Assembly: GCA_964552465.1 (NCBI GenBank)
Contig: CAZKGR010000014.1
Location: 19,306 to 83,305, forward strand
DNA length: 64,000 nucleotides
Source: BMS3BBIN04 sp964552465
Lineage (GTDB): Bacteria > Electryoneota > Electryoneia > Electryoneales > Electryoneaceae
Direction: 5' to 3'
The translations under genes and the position numbers were made by a program. Positions 25,481 to 34,100 of the stretch are shown piece after piece. Under the pieces are notes generated by a model. The model did not search any database. It had not been told where the DNA came from and was given only the letters and a program-made list of their open reading frames with translations. Numbering within the stretch: position 1 is the first letter of the stretch; every line of letters starts with the position of its first letter.

Positions 25481-27394
25481 ATGCGAACCATGATGCTTGT
25501 TTGCTGTATTGTGCTGGTAATTTCCACTGCACTGGCTGACACTGTTACTCTTGAGGATGCGACAACCGCCGCACAACGATTTGTTGAGTACCGCACCGCG
25601 TTGGATTCATGGGATGAAAACACACCGACTGATATTCGTCTTGAAAGAATCATCGAACAGGATGGAATGCCAATCGCGTACTACTTCGAGGTTGAACCTG
25701 CGGGTTGTGCGCTAATCTCGGGTTACCGTGAACTACCCCCGGTCAAGATGTACTCCGAACAGTATCGCCTTGAATTTGATCATGCTCAATCCGCCGGGAT
25801 GATGATCACCCAGGAATTGCAACAGAAGGCGGCGACTCTCGCTCGACATAACGATCTGGCCTCCATGTCAGCCGCTGGCATTGACGTATCCGCAGTGCAG
25901 GAGTGCTATCAACTCTGGCAGGTGTTCACGCAGCCATCACTAGACTCGTTTATGGAAGAAGCCGCCAGCCGTGAACTGGACGAATATGTGCCCGGAACCT
26001 ATCTGGTCGACGCGATCTGGCACGAATTTACGCCTTACAATGCTTACTGTCCTGTTTATGATAATGAACACGCCCAGGTCGGTTGTGTGGCGTTGTCGTC
26101 AGCTCAGATAATGTACTACTGGCAGTGGCCACCGGCTGGACAATCATCACATCAATACCTGTGGAATGGGGAATGGATTTCTGCGAATTTCAGCGATCCC
26201 TATGATTGGAACAACATCTTGCCAGAATACGGTCAACCGTGGGAACACACAGTGGCCGAGCTGAACGCGATCGCGGAATTGTGTTTTGAAGTTGGCGTAG
26301 CATATGAAACGATGTACAGCGTATTTGGATCAGGAGCCGATCCAACAGACATTCCGCTCGTTCTCCCTCAGTATTTCTTCTACCAACTTGGTATTTCAGA
26401 AGAATGGAAGATCAATTACCCGGATGATCAAGCCTGGTTCGATGTATTGTGTGCAGAGTTGGACTTGGAACGTCCGATGATGTACATCGTCGAAAACGAC
26501 TTATGGGGGCACGCATTCGTCGTTGATGGTTATCGCGTCGAGTTGAATGTCAATGAGCTCCATATCAACTATGGGGGGTGGGAGAATATCTTCCTCGGTT
26601 GGTATGCAATTGACTCTATACCCTACTCCGATTGGCCTGATGCTGAAAGAGCATATTTGAATTTCCAGCCGGATTTCGACGGCTATGATCCAATTCCATT
26701 ATCTATCAATGTTATTCCAGAAGAACAGCAATACCTGCTTGTTCCCCAAGGTGGGTCCTTCGCTTACGATGTAACCCTGGAAACAAACATAGATCAACCT
26801 CAATTCGGTTGGGTCTGGATTGAACCCATCCTGCCTTCAGGGCAACCGTACGGTCCCATCCAAAGCTTGCGTATGCTTTTCCTGCCCGGGATGTCGCTTT
26901 CTATCTCAAACATAGTGCAGGATGTTCCGCTTGATGCACCGCTTGGCTATTACCAGTACTGGATTCATGTGGGATCGACGATGGGTGTTCCTGTATCATC
27001 CGACTTTTTCCCGTTCTCTGTTTACGCACCGGAACCAGACAACGTGGCGGGTAATCATGAATGGGAATCGCACGGCCTCGAACGTCTTGTAGCAGGATCA
27101 TCCAGCGAACCATCGGGATTGCAGCCACAAGTATGCACCGTCGCCCCGATCTATCCAAATCCATTCAACGGTTCGACAACGATTACAATGTCGCTTGCAG
27201 AAACGGCTATGGTCCAAATTGATGTTGTGAATACGCTTGGGCAGACAGTGTTGCAAATCACGAAAGGAGTCCATTCTCATGGGCAACATCGGTTCCAGTT
27301 TAATGCCGAGGCGCTGACAAGCGGTGTGTATTTCGTGACTACAAGTGCAGCGGGGCAAAACGTTAATGTTCAAAAGATCCTTCTACTGCAATAA
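25481..27394 (+). CDS. C10 (streptopain-type) cysteine peptidase with T9SS sorting domain
   Basis: 637 residues, start ATG 25481 after GGGAGGGG. Signal peptide is 1-19 (ALA-D). A propeptide-like domain (about 20-165, AAQRFVEYRTALDSWD, YYFEVEPAGCALISG) is followed by the catalytic domain, with Cys202 in AQVGCVALSSAQIMYYW and the His in WGHAFVVDGYRVE near residue 347, the order of streptopain/prevotellain. A beta-sandwich segment (about 400-530) then links to a T9SS type A tail (IYPNPFNGSTTITM, GVYFVTTSA, NVQKILLLQ). It is a secreted protease zymogen. The paralogue at 22544 is about as similar over the shared part but lacks the tail. Confidence 0.92.
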   Translation: MRTMMLVCCIVLVISTALADTVTLEDATTAAQRFVEYRTALDSWDENTPTDIRLERIIEQDGMPIAYYFEVEPAGCALISGYRELPPVKMYSEQYRLEFDHAQSAGMMITQELQQKAATLARHNDLASMSAAGIDVSAVQECYQLWQVFTQPSLDSFMEEAASRELDEYVPGTYLVDAIWHEFTPYNAYCPVYDNEHAQVGCVALSSAQIMYYWQWPPAGQSSHQYLWNGEWISANFSDPYDWNNILPEYGQPWEHTVAELNAIAELCFEVGVAYETMYSVFGSGADPTDIPLVLPQYFFYQLGISEEWKINYPDDQAWFDVLCAELDLERPMMYIVENDLWGHAFVVDGYRVELNVNELHINYGGWENIFLGWYAIDSIPYSDWPDAERAYLNFQPDFDGYDPIPLSINVIPEEQQYLLVPQGGSFAYDVTLETNIDQPQFGWVWIEPILPSGQPYGPIQSLRMLFLPGMSLSISNIVQDVPLDAPLGYYQYWIHVGSTMGVPVSSDFFPFSVYAPEPDNVAGNHEWESHGLERLVAGSSSEPSGLQPQVCTVAPIYPNPFNGSTTITMSLAETAMVQIDVVNTLGQTVLQITKGVHSHGQHRFQFNAEALTSGVYFVTTSAAGQNVNVQKILLLQ

Positions 27395-27396
27395 CA

Positions 27397-27475
27397 ACGA
27401 AACGCCTCATCCAGGGAGGGGAATGAGGCGTTTTGCACTGCATATGGTTAACAGGCGGTGAGTGGCAATTCACCG
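27397..27475 (+). repeat. Shared 3' element with terminator hairpin, second copy
   Basis: AAACGCCTCATCCAGGGAGG, GAATGAGGCGTTTTGCACTG and TGGTTAACAGGCGGTGAGTG, matching 25123-25204 nearly base for base. The hairpin plus TTTT directly after the peptidase stop makes it the likely terminator. Confidence 0.85.
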
Positions 27476-27538
27476 GCTGGTACAACCGATTGAAACCGAG
27501 ATCCTTCTCGTGCCTGCGGCACGTCAGGACGACTTCGT

Positions 27539-27564
27539 GGGACACTTTGGGGACAAAGTGTCCC
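27539..27564. repeat. GGGACACTTTG palindrome, copy 1
   Basis: GGGACACTTTG-GGGA-CAAAGTGTCCC is a perfect 10-bp-arm palindrome, found again in inverted orientation at 39385-39412 with one different loop base. It lies just beyond a GAGATCCTTCTCG...TCAGGACG repeat (27496-27532). Confidence 0.8.
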
Positions 27565-27603
27565 GTATTTGCATGCTTTCTATAGCCTGCAGCCTACAGC
27601 CCG

Positions 27604-28041
27604 TCAATTCTGCATGCCGTTGATCTCGATCTTGCGCGGCTTGGACTCTTCCGGTTTCGGCAAGCGGATGGTCAGGACGCCGTTATCGAAATTCGCATGG
27701 ATCGAGTCACTCTTGATCGAGTCGCGAACGTTGAACCGACGCTTGAACTGGCCGGTCATACGTTCGCTGCGATATACAGTCTCGCCTTCCTTTGATTCCA
27801 TCGCCGGACGCTCACCGCTCAGGACGAGAACGCCGTCCTCGAGGGTGATTTCGATACTGTCCTTGGTGACGCCGGGCAGATCCGCGTGAATGCGGAACTC
27901 GTGCTCATCCTCAACAATGTCGACTCGTGGACGCCAACGCTGTTCGGGTTGTTCTTCGTTGTTGCGAACTTCGTTGATCAGGTTCATCCAACGTGTCATC
28001 TCAGTTGTCGGGCCGCAATATCTGTGCTGATGCCTGTGCAT
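27604..28041 (-). CDS. Small heat-shock protein (Hsp20/alpha-crystallin)
   Basis: 145 residues from ATG 28041, which has GAAAGGAAG seven bases upstream. The start is His-rich (MHRHQHRYCG). The alpha-crystallin domain runs from about 40 to 135 (RPRVDIVEDEHEFRIHADLP, GVLVLSGER, FKRRFNVRDSI), with the AxxxNGVL motif as HANFDNGVLTIRLPK. The tail has the I-x-I anchor (KIEING). It is an ATP-independent holdase. It is divergent to the degP protease, giving a protein-quality-control pair. Confidence 0.93.
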   Translation of the reverse strand: MHRHQHRYCGPTTEMTRWMNLINEVRNNEEQPEQRWRPRVDIVEDEHEFRIHADLPGVTKDSIEITLEDGVLVLSGERPAMESKEGETVYRSERMTGQFKRRFNVRDSIKSDSIHANFDNGVLTIRLPKPEESKPRKIEINGMQN

Positions 28042-28370
28042 GTGTACTTCCTTTCGTGTATTCGATTGTTGATGAATGCGTTTTGCATCTCGCCGATCAT
28101 TAAGCAACCGTTGTGCCAGAATCTATGGTATCCATGTAACTCGTGATATATAGCCAAATATATGGATCGCTCGATGCGGAGAGCAATTGGCTTCATCTAT
28201 AATCTGGCAGTGGCATGTCTGATTGACAGGTGCTGTTCTGCAATTACGGCAGGAGTACTCATTCAAGGTCTCAGACTTGGGAGAGGGTTGAGCAAAACTG
28301 TTGGGAACGCAGTCCATCAGAGCCGCGTGTGTGAGCCGATAGACAACCAACAGTCATTCAGGAGAACATT
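28042..28370. other. Divergent intergenic region hsp20/degP
   Basis: 329 bases with no gene. It must hold both promoters. TATAAT lies at 28198-28203 and TTGACA at 28223-28228 on the plus strand, but neither has a convincing partner box at 17 bases. I see no CIRCE inverted repeat. The ribosome site AGGAG is nine bases before degP. Confidence 0.5.
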
Positions 28371-29834
28371 ATGAGTATGAGGTACTTGCGTTCCAGTGTC
28401 GTTGCAGTGTGGGTGCTGATCATTGTTGCTGGATTCATGGCATTCCCGACCACATCGTTCAGCCAGACAGTGGACTTGCAGGACTCACGATACATCACGT
28501 CAACGTTTGAGAGTCCGTTTGTCGCGGTGGCGGAGCAATTGAAGCCGAGCGTGGTATTTATCAGCGCCATGCGTGAACGTGAAGTTCAGATTCCGAGATT
28601 CTTCGAGAACCATCCATTTTTCCGCGATCAGTTCCCTGATCAGGATGGCGAGCCGCGTGTGCAGCGTATTCCGTCAAGCGGATCAGGATTCATCATTGAT
28701 GAGGCGGGCTACATCATCACCAACAATCATGTTGTGCAGGGTGCGAGCGAGATCACGGTGACCTTGTCGGATGGATCTGAAGAGGAAGCAGAGATTGTCG
28801 GCACCGATCCTGAGACGGACCTGGCGTTGTTAAAAATAGACGGCGTTGATCCAGATCATGTTGCCAGGTTGGGAAATAGTGATGACATCCGGATAGGTGA
28901 CTGGGCAATTGCGATGGGTAATCCGCTCGGGTTGGACTGGACGCTGACAGTTGGCGTGATCAGCGCCAAGGGCCGCAGCAATCTGAATATCTCCGGTGGT
29001 GGACCTATCTTCCAAGATTTCATCCAGACGGACGCTTCGATCAATTTCGGCAACTCTGGCGGTCCGTTGACAAACATCCAGGGTGAGGTCATAGGCATCA
29101 ATGCAGCGGTGAACGCATCCGCTGATGGTATTGGATTCGCGATCCCGATCAACCTTGCCAAGGATGTTGTCGATCAGTTGCGCGATGGTGGTCGTATTGC
29201 ACGAGGTTATCTCGGCATGATGCCGGATGCATTAACCGATTTGTATCGCGAGGCGCTGGACATTGATGAGGATGTGGACGGAGTATTTGTTCAATCAGTG
29301 GAATCCAACACTCCAGCATCGGAAGGCGGTCTGCTTGAGTCGGACGTGGTCATCGAAGTCGACGGTGTGCCTGTGGATAACGTGAACGATTTCCGTTTCC
29401 GGATTGCGCGCCACGCACCGGGCGACAGAATGGAGTTGAAGGTCTTGCGTGATGGTCGCGAAAAGAACTTGGATTTTGTTTTGGGCGATCGCGCGGAATA
29501 CATGGGCATCGTTGCAGAGCCAGAGCTGGAAGTAAAAGAGGACTGGATGGGTTTGGACGTTGAGAATTTGAATAGTCCACGGGTACGTCGCAACACGGAG
29601 TTGCAGGTGAGTTCCGGGGTTATAGTGGTTGGTGTTGAAGCTGACAGCCCAGCACAGGGTGTATTGCGTCCTGGGGATGTGATTGTCCAAGTCGCCCAGC
29701 AGCGTGTTGAGACTGTGAATGACTGGCGAAGTGTGACCATGGAGCTGGGGGATACAACGAAGGCGGTGTTGGTCAAGTATCATCCACAAGGGCAAGCTGC
29801 TACGAGGTTCACTGCTCTGAAAGCCAATGGTTAG
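28371..29834 (+). CDS. degP: Periplasmic Do-type serine protease/chaperone (DegP/HtrA)
   Basis: 487 residues with an N-terminal signal (about 8-32). The trypsin-like domain has the triad His120 (NNHV), Asp150 (TDLALL) and Ser229 (GNSGGP), and the GSGFII start motif. Two PDZ domains follow: about 275-365 (GYLGMMPDAL...DVVIEVDGVPV) and about 395-485 (SGVIVVGVEADSPAQ...GDVIVQVAQQRV). It degrades or refolds damaged envelope proteins. AGGAG precedes the ATG. The hairpin at 29876-29913 ends it. Confidence 0.93.
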   Translation: MSMRYLRSSVVAVWVLIIVAGFMAFPTTSFSQTVDLQDSRYITSTFESPFVAVAEQLKPSVVFISAMREREVQIPRFFENHPFFRDQFPDQDGEPRVQRIPSSGSGFIIDEAGYIITNNHVVQGASEITVTLSDGSEEEAEIVGTDPETDLALLKIDGVDPDHVARLGNSDDIRIGDWAIAMGNPLGLDWTLTVGVISAKGRSNLNISGGGPIFQDFIQTDASINFGNSGGPLTNIQGEVIGINAAVNASADGIGFAIPINLAKDVVDQLRDGGRIARGYLGMMPDALTDLYREALDIDEDVDGVFVQSVESNTPASEGGLLESDVVIEVDGVPVDNVNDFRFRIARHAPGDRMELKVLRDGREKNLDFVLGDRAEYMGIVAEPELEVKEDWMGLDVENLNSPRVRRNTELQVSSGVIVVGVEADSPAQGVLRPGDVIVQVAQQRVETVNDWRSVTMELGDTTKAVLVKYHPQGQAATRFTALKANG

Positions 29835-29875
29835 TTGGTGAGTTGAACAAGCTGACAATTGCATGATGATACAAC

Positions 29876-29913
29876 GAAATCGCCGCGGTTATTGAACCCG
29901 CGGCGATTTCGCT
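29876..29913 (+). terminator. Hairpin after degP
   Basis: GAAATCGCCGCGG-ttattgaa-CCCGCGGCGATTTC is a 13-bp stem with a weak T tract after it. Confidence 0.78.
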
Positions 29914-30041
29914 CTTCCAGAGGGCTCACGAGCAAAATGGGCTTGTGAAGTTGCTAAAATTGAACGTTTTCATTGCGCATTGGCTGGTCGGACGGTAAGT
30001 TTTGCAATCCCGAGGTTTTACTGGCATAACACGAGGAAAGA

Positions 30042-31046
30042 ATGCCTGATTCTTCCCTTCTTCATACCAGCGTGATATCCTCCGAATCACATGATCCCTG
30101 GCATAATCTCGCTCTTGAAGAGGCGTTGCTGGAGGATGTGTCACCGAACGGAATCGTGTTGTATTTATGGCAGAACGAGAACACGGTTGTCATCGGTCGC
30201 AACCAGAACGCCTGGCGTGAATGTCGTTGGAAGGAACTGGAGGAGAGTGGTGGAAAGCTGGCGCGTCGTTTAAGCGGCGGCGGTGCAGTTTACCATGACC
30301 TCGGAAACCTGAACTTCACGTTTGTGATGGACAAGACCCTGGTGGATTTGCACCGTCAGCTCCGTGTTCTTCTTAATGCGATAAAGGCATTGGGAGTGGA
30401 AGCGGAGTTTTCTGGTCGCAATGATATAGTGGCGGACGGTCGAAAGTTCTCGGGAAACGCGTTTCATGCTCGTGACGGCTCGTATTACCATCACGGGACA
30501 TTGCTGGTTGATGTTGATTTTGAAAAACTCAGCAATATTCTGACCGTTGATGACGCAAAGATGAAGGCGAAGGGTGTCACCTCGGTCAAGTCTCGTGTCG
30601 TAAACCTCAAGACCTTAAGTGACAGGATTACCGTTGACGCGCTAAAGGTTGAGTTGCGAAAAGCGTTTCGCGAAGAATACGGTGGTGAGTGCACAGAGTT
30701 GAGCCCCGCTGATGTGACAGACGATCTGTCAGCGTTGTACGAAAAATACGCCGCATGGTCTTGGCGGTATGGACGCACACCCATCTTTGATGTTGAAGTC
30801 AGTCGCCGTTTTGATTGGGGGATCGTTGATCTCGGATTCAGTACCGACCAGGGACAGATCGAATCATGCACGGTGTATTCGGACGCGATGGACGCTCGTT
30901 TGATCCAGGAACTGTCAGCTCGTCTCGAGCAGATACCGTATCGCTTTGAAAGCATTTCAACCAAGCTCGATGAACTTGCGAACACAGATGAGCGCAAGGC
31001 TATGGTAGACGACATGAAGGGCTGGTTGCAGACCGAACAGTTATAG
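30042..31046 (+). CDS. lplA: Lipoate-protein ligase A
   Basis: 334 residues. The BPL_LplA_LipB core has DPWHNLALEEALLE, LYLWQNENTVVIGRNQN, RRLSGGGAVYHDLGNLNFTF (lipoate/ATP site) and GRNDIVADGRKFSGNAF with the conserved Lys. A C-terminal accessory domain follows (about 245-334), so this is the two-domain, self-sufficient type. It activates free lipoate with ATP and attaches it to E2/H proteins. It is a single gene; AGGAAAG precedes the ATG. Confidence 0.93.
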   Translation: MPDSSLLHTSVISSESHDPWHNLALEEALLEDVSPNGIVLYLWQNENTVVIGRNQNAWRECRWKELEESGGKLARRLSGGGAVYHDLGNLNFTFVMDKTLVDLHRQLRVLLNAIKALGVEAEFSGRNDIVADGRKFSGNAFHARDGSYYHHGTLLVDVDFEKLSNILTVDDAKMKAKGVTSVKSRVVNLKTLSDRITVDALKVELRKAFREEYGGECTELSPADVTDDLSALYEKYAAWSWRYGRTPIFDVEVSRRFDWGIVDLGFSTDQGQIESCTVYSDAMDARLIQELSARLEQIPYRFESISTKLDELANTDERKAMVDDMKGWLQTEQL

Positions 31047-31174
31047 AATATTTTTGTACATCAATAGTCAGACTCACCTTAACGGCTACTCTGATCCAGG
31101 AGTACTTGCCACTCGAAACCGTGTCATTTCTACGCTATCATAGGAGCGTCACCTCACAGGCACGGAAACCAATC

Positions 31175-34100
31175 ATGCTCGAGACACCCAGCAAGCTTGC
31201 TGACCGATTGAACGAATGGACGCCATACGCTGAAAAGGATGAATCCAACAGCGAACTTGCAGTCATCATTCTTGACGATATAACTGCATTGCTGGCGGAA
31301 AAGTCCGAGGCGGATCTTGCTGCACATCACGATTCTTTCCATCAATTCCTTGAACTAACCGGTCGTCCCACCTACCTGGAATCGTTACCGGATGATGATG
31401 CACGTCTGCGGTGGTCTGATGTTGCACTGGAAATTGTGCAGCGAGTGAACTACACACTCGAGGACATGCTGAACGCTCGTATCAGCGAGATTCCCGACAC
31501 AACATATTTCGAAGAGCTGATGGCGGGTGAATCCATCCGCTGGAGCTATGCACAGGTACAAAGACGTATTCGAGCGATCGCAGCAGTCTTCTGGCGTGAT
31601 GCTGGAGAAGACGAACCTCGAATCGCGTTACTCGTTGACAATTCATTGGATGGTGCTTGTTGTGATCTGGCATGCCTGCTCCACGACATCCTGATCACAC
31701 CGCTGAACGTGCATTTTGATTCTGAAGAGCTGGCTTGGATCATCGAACGGTTGCAAATCAATGCCGTCGTCGTCGATCGGGAGGATCGACTTCGCAGGAT
31801 GCAGGAGGTTCGGAAACTCACGAAATGCGATTTCCGCATCTATGCGATTCATCTGGAACGCGACAGGGTGGAGGGGAAGGCGATTCCACTTGTCGAAGCG
31901 TTTTCCCGTTTGTCAGCCGATGATGTGAATGATCAATTGGACGCTCGTCCGCGTTTTGATCTGCATGAGATCTGCACGGTGATGTTCACATCCGGAAGTA
32001 CCGGTCGTCCAAAAGGTGTTTGTTTTTCCCAATTCAATCTAGTCTCAAAACGATTTGCACGTGCTGCTGCGCTGCCTTCTGTTGGGCGAGATGAAGTGCT
32101 GCTGTGTTACTTACCGCTATTTCACACGTTTGGCCGTTATCTCGAAATGCTGGGCATGCTCTACTGGCGGGGAAGATACGTGTTCGTCGGAAATCCGTCC
32201 ACGGAAGCCCTGATTGCCAGCATGAAACGTATTCGTCCCACCGGGTTAATCAGCATTCCGCTCCGTTGGTTACAGATACGTGACAGGTCGCTCTCAGTGA
32301 TGGAATCACTGCCGACCAGCGAGGAGAAGCAGGAAGCTTTCAGCGAGATCACAGGTGGGCGGTTACGCTGGGGATTGAGTGCGGCTGGTTATCTCGAGCC
32401 CAAAGCATTTCGATTCTTCCAGATGCATGGTGTTGCACTGTGTTCCGGTTTTGGGATGACAGAGGCTACAGGCGGAATCACGATGAGCCCGCCGGGAGAT
32501 TATGTCGATAACACAGTTGGTCGAGCGCTGCCAGGCATAGAGATCCGGCTATCTGAAAACGGTGAAATGTTGATCACGGGAGCGTATGTCGCTCGCTATT
32601 TGAAGGAGGATGGTGAGGGGCTGGAAGTCGAATCCGGAGATGAGCTGGATGGTGATGATTGGCTACACACTGGTGACATTTTCCGTGAGATTAAGCCAGG
32701 TCATCTGACCATTGTTGACCGGATCAAAGACATATACAAGAACATTCGCGGGCAAACCGTTGCGCCGCTGCGTGTGGAACGTAAATTCGCCACAGTTCCG
32801 GGGATCAAGCGGACGTTTCTCGTTGGCGATCACCGAGCGTTTAACGTATTGATGATCGTTCCTGACCTTGATGATCCAGTGTTGGCGGATGCACCCGACA
32901 CGGAGAGTCGCCGCGATTATTTCCGTCAAATAGTTACAACAGCCAACCAGGACCTGGCACCTTACGAACGTGTCGTCAATTACACTCTGCTCGATCGTGA
33001 CTTTGACATTGACAAGGAGGAGTTGACGTCTAAGGGCACAATGCGCCGCAAGGTGATCGAGGAGAATTTTGCCGAGGTTATCTCTTCACTTTATGAAAGT
33101 AGCTATGTAGAGCTTGAAGCAGCTGGAATTCAGGTACGAATACCACGCTGGATTTTCCGTGATCTGGGCATTCTGGAGAGCGACTTCGTCGCAAAGGTCG
33201 ATGAACCAACATCAGAGCACAATGGCAGTGTATACCTGACAGACAATGAGCATGACCGGACACTGCCGATTCGCCGTGATACTCGGAACGGATATGTCAT
33301 TATCGGCGACTTGTCGTACCATATCCTGGGTGATGTCATTGATTTGGGTATGTTTGCTCGCCAACCACGATTGTGGGCTGCGAATCCATCTTTGATGAAC
33401 TTTGTCCCCTGTCGCGAGGGGTGGGATGTCCCGTTCAATAAGCACGTAATGCCTCACGCAGCACTTCCCACCAACGACAATGAACGGACACTTGAACTCG
33501 TCCAGTCAGTTGAACCGTCGCATCTTTCAGATTCACAATTGCGGGAGTTGAACCGTGATTTGCAGATCGCCCTTTTTGATACAGTCGAGAATTCGATTCA
33601 AGTGTTGGAGAAGCTTAGCGAATCGTTGATCTCGTTCGATGATCGCCTGGGTGGAGTTGCACGCTTACGTTTGACAGCATTAGCCACGCATCCAGACGAA
33701 CAGGTCCGCAGCACGGCTTATCGTATTCTGCTTCTTGACGAACCGATGCAGGATTATAGTGTTTCGTTTCCGGCGTTTGTGCAATCCGGTTTGTCATTCC
33801 TCAACGAAGAATCGATCAAGCTCATATCGCGTGAAGGCTTTGAAAAGCGTCGTCTGGCCGCACTTCGGCAACGCTTGTACTCCTACCGGATTCACCTTGA
33901 CTGGCCTGCAAAACCTATGGTGCAACGGCAATTCAAGAATGTGTTCCGTTTGCTGATCAATTTTGTTCGTTTCAATCCGGCGTACTACAAGAGTGTCCGC
34001 GCAGAGTTGGCAAGTTGGTTGCTGCATCGAGTTGATCCGCAAATATCACGGTTTGCGGAGATGATGCTGGATCATATGGTATCGTGGTTCGAAGGCCGGC

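Noticed and set aside
28223..28245. TTGACA at 28223 as the degP promoter
   Set aside because: The expected -10 position reads ACGGCA; not convincing, so it is noted only within the intergenic entry.
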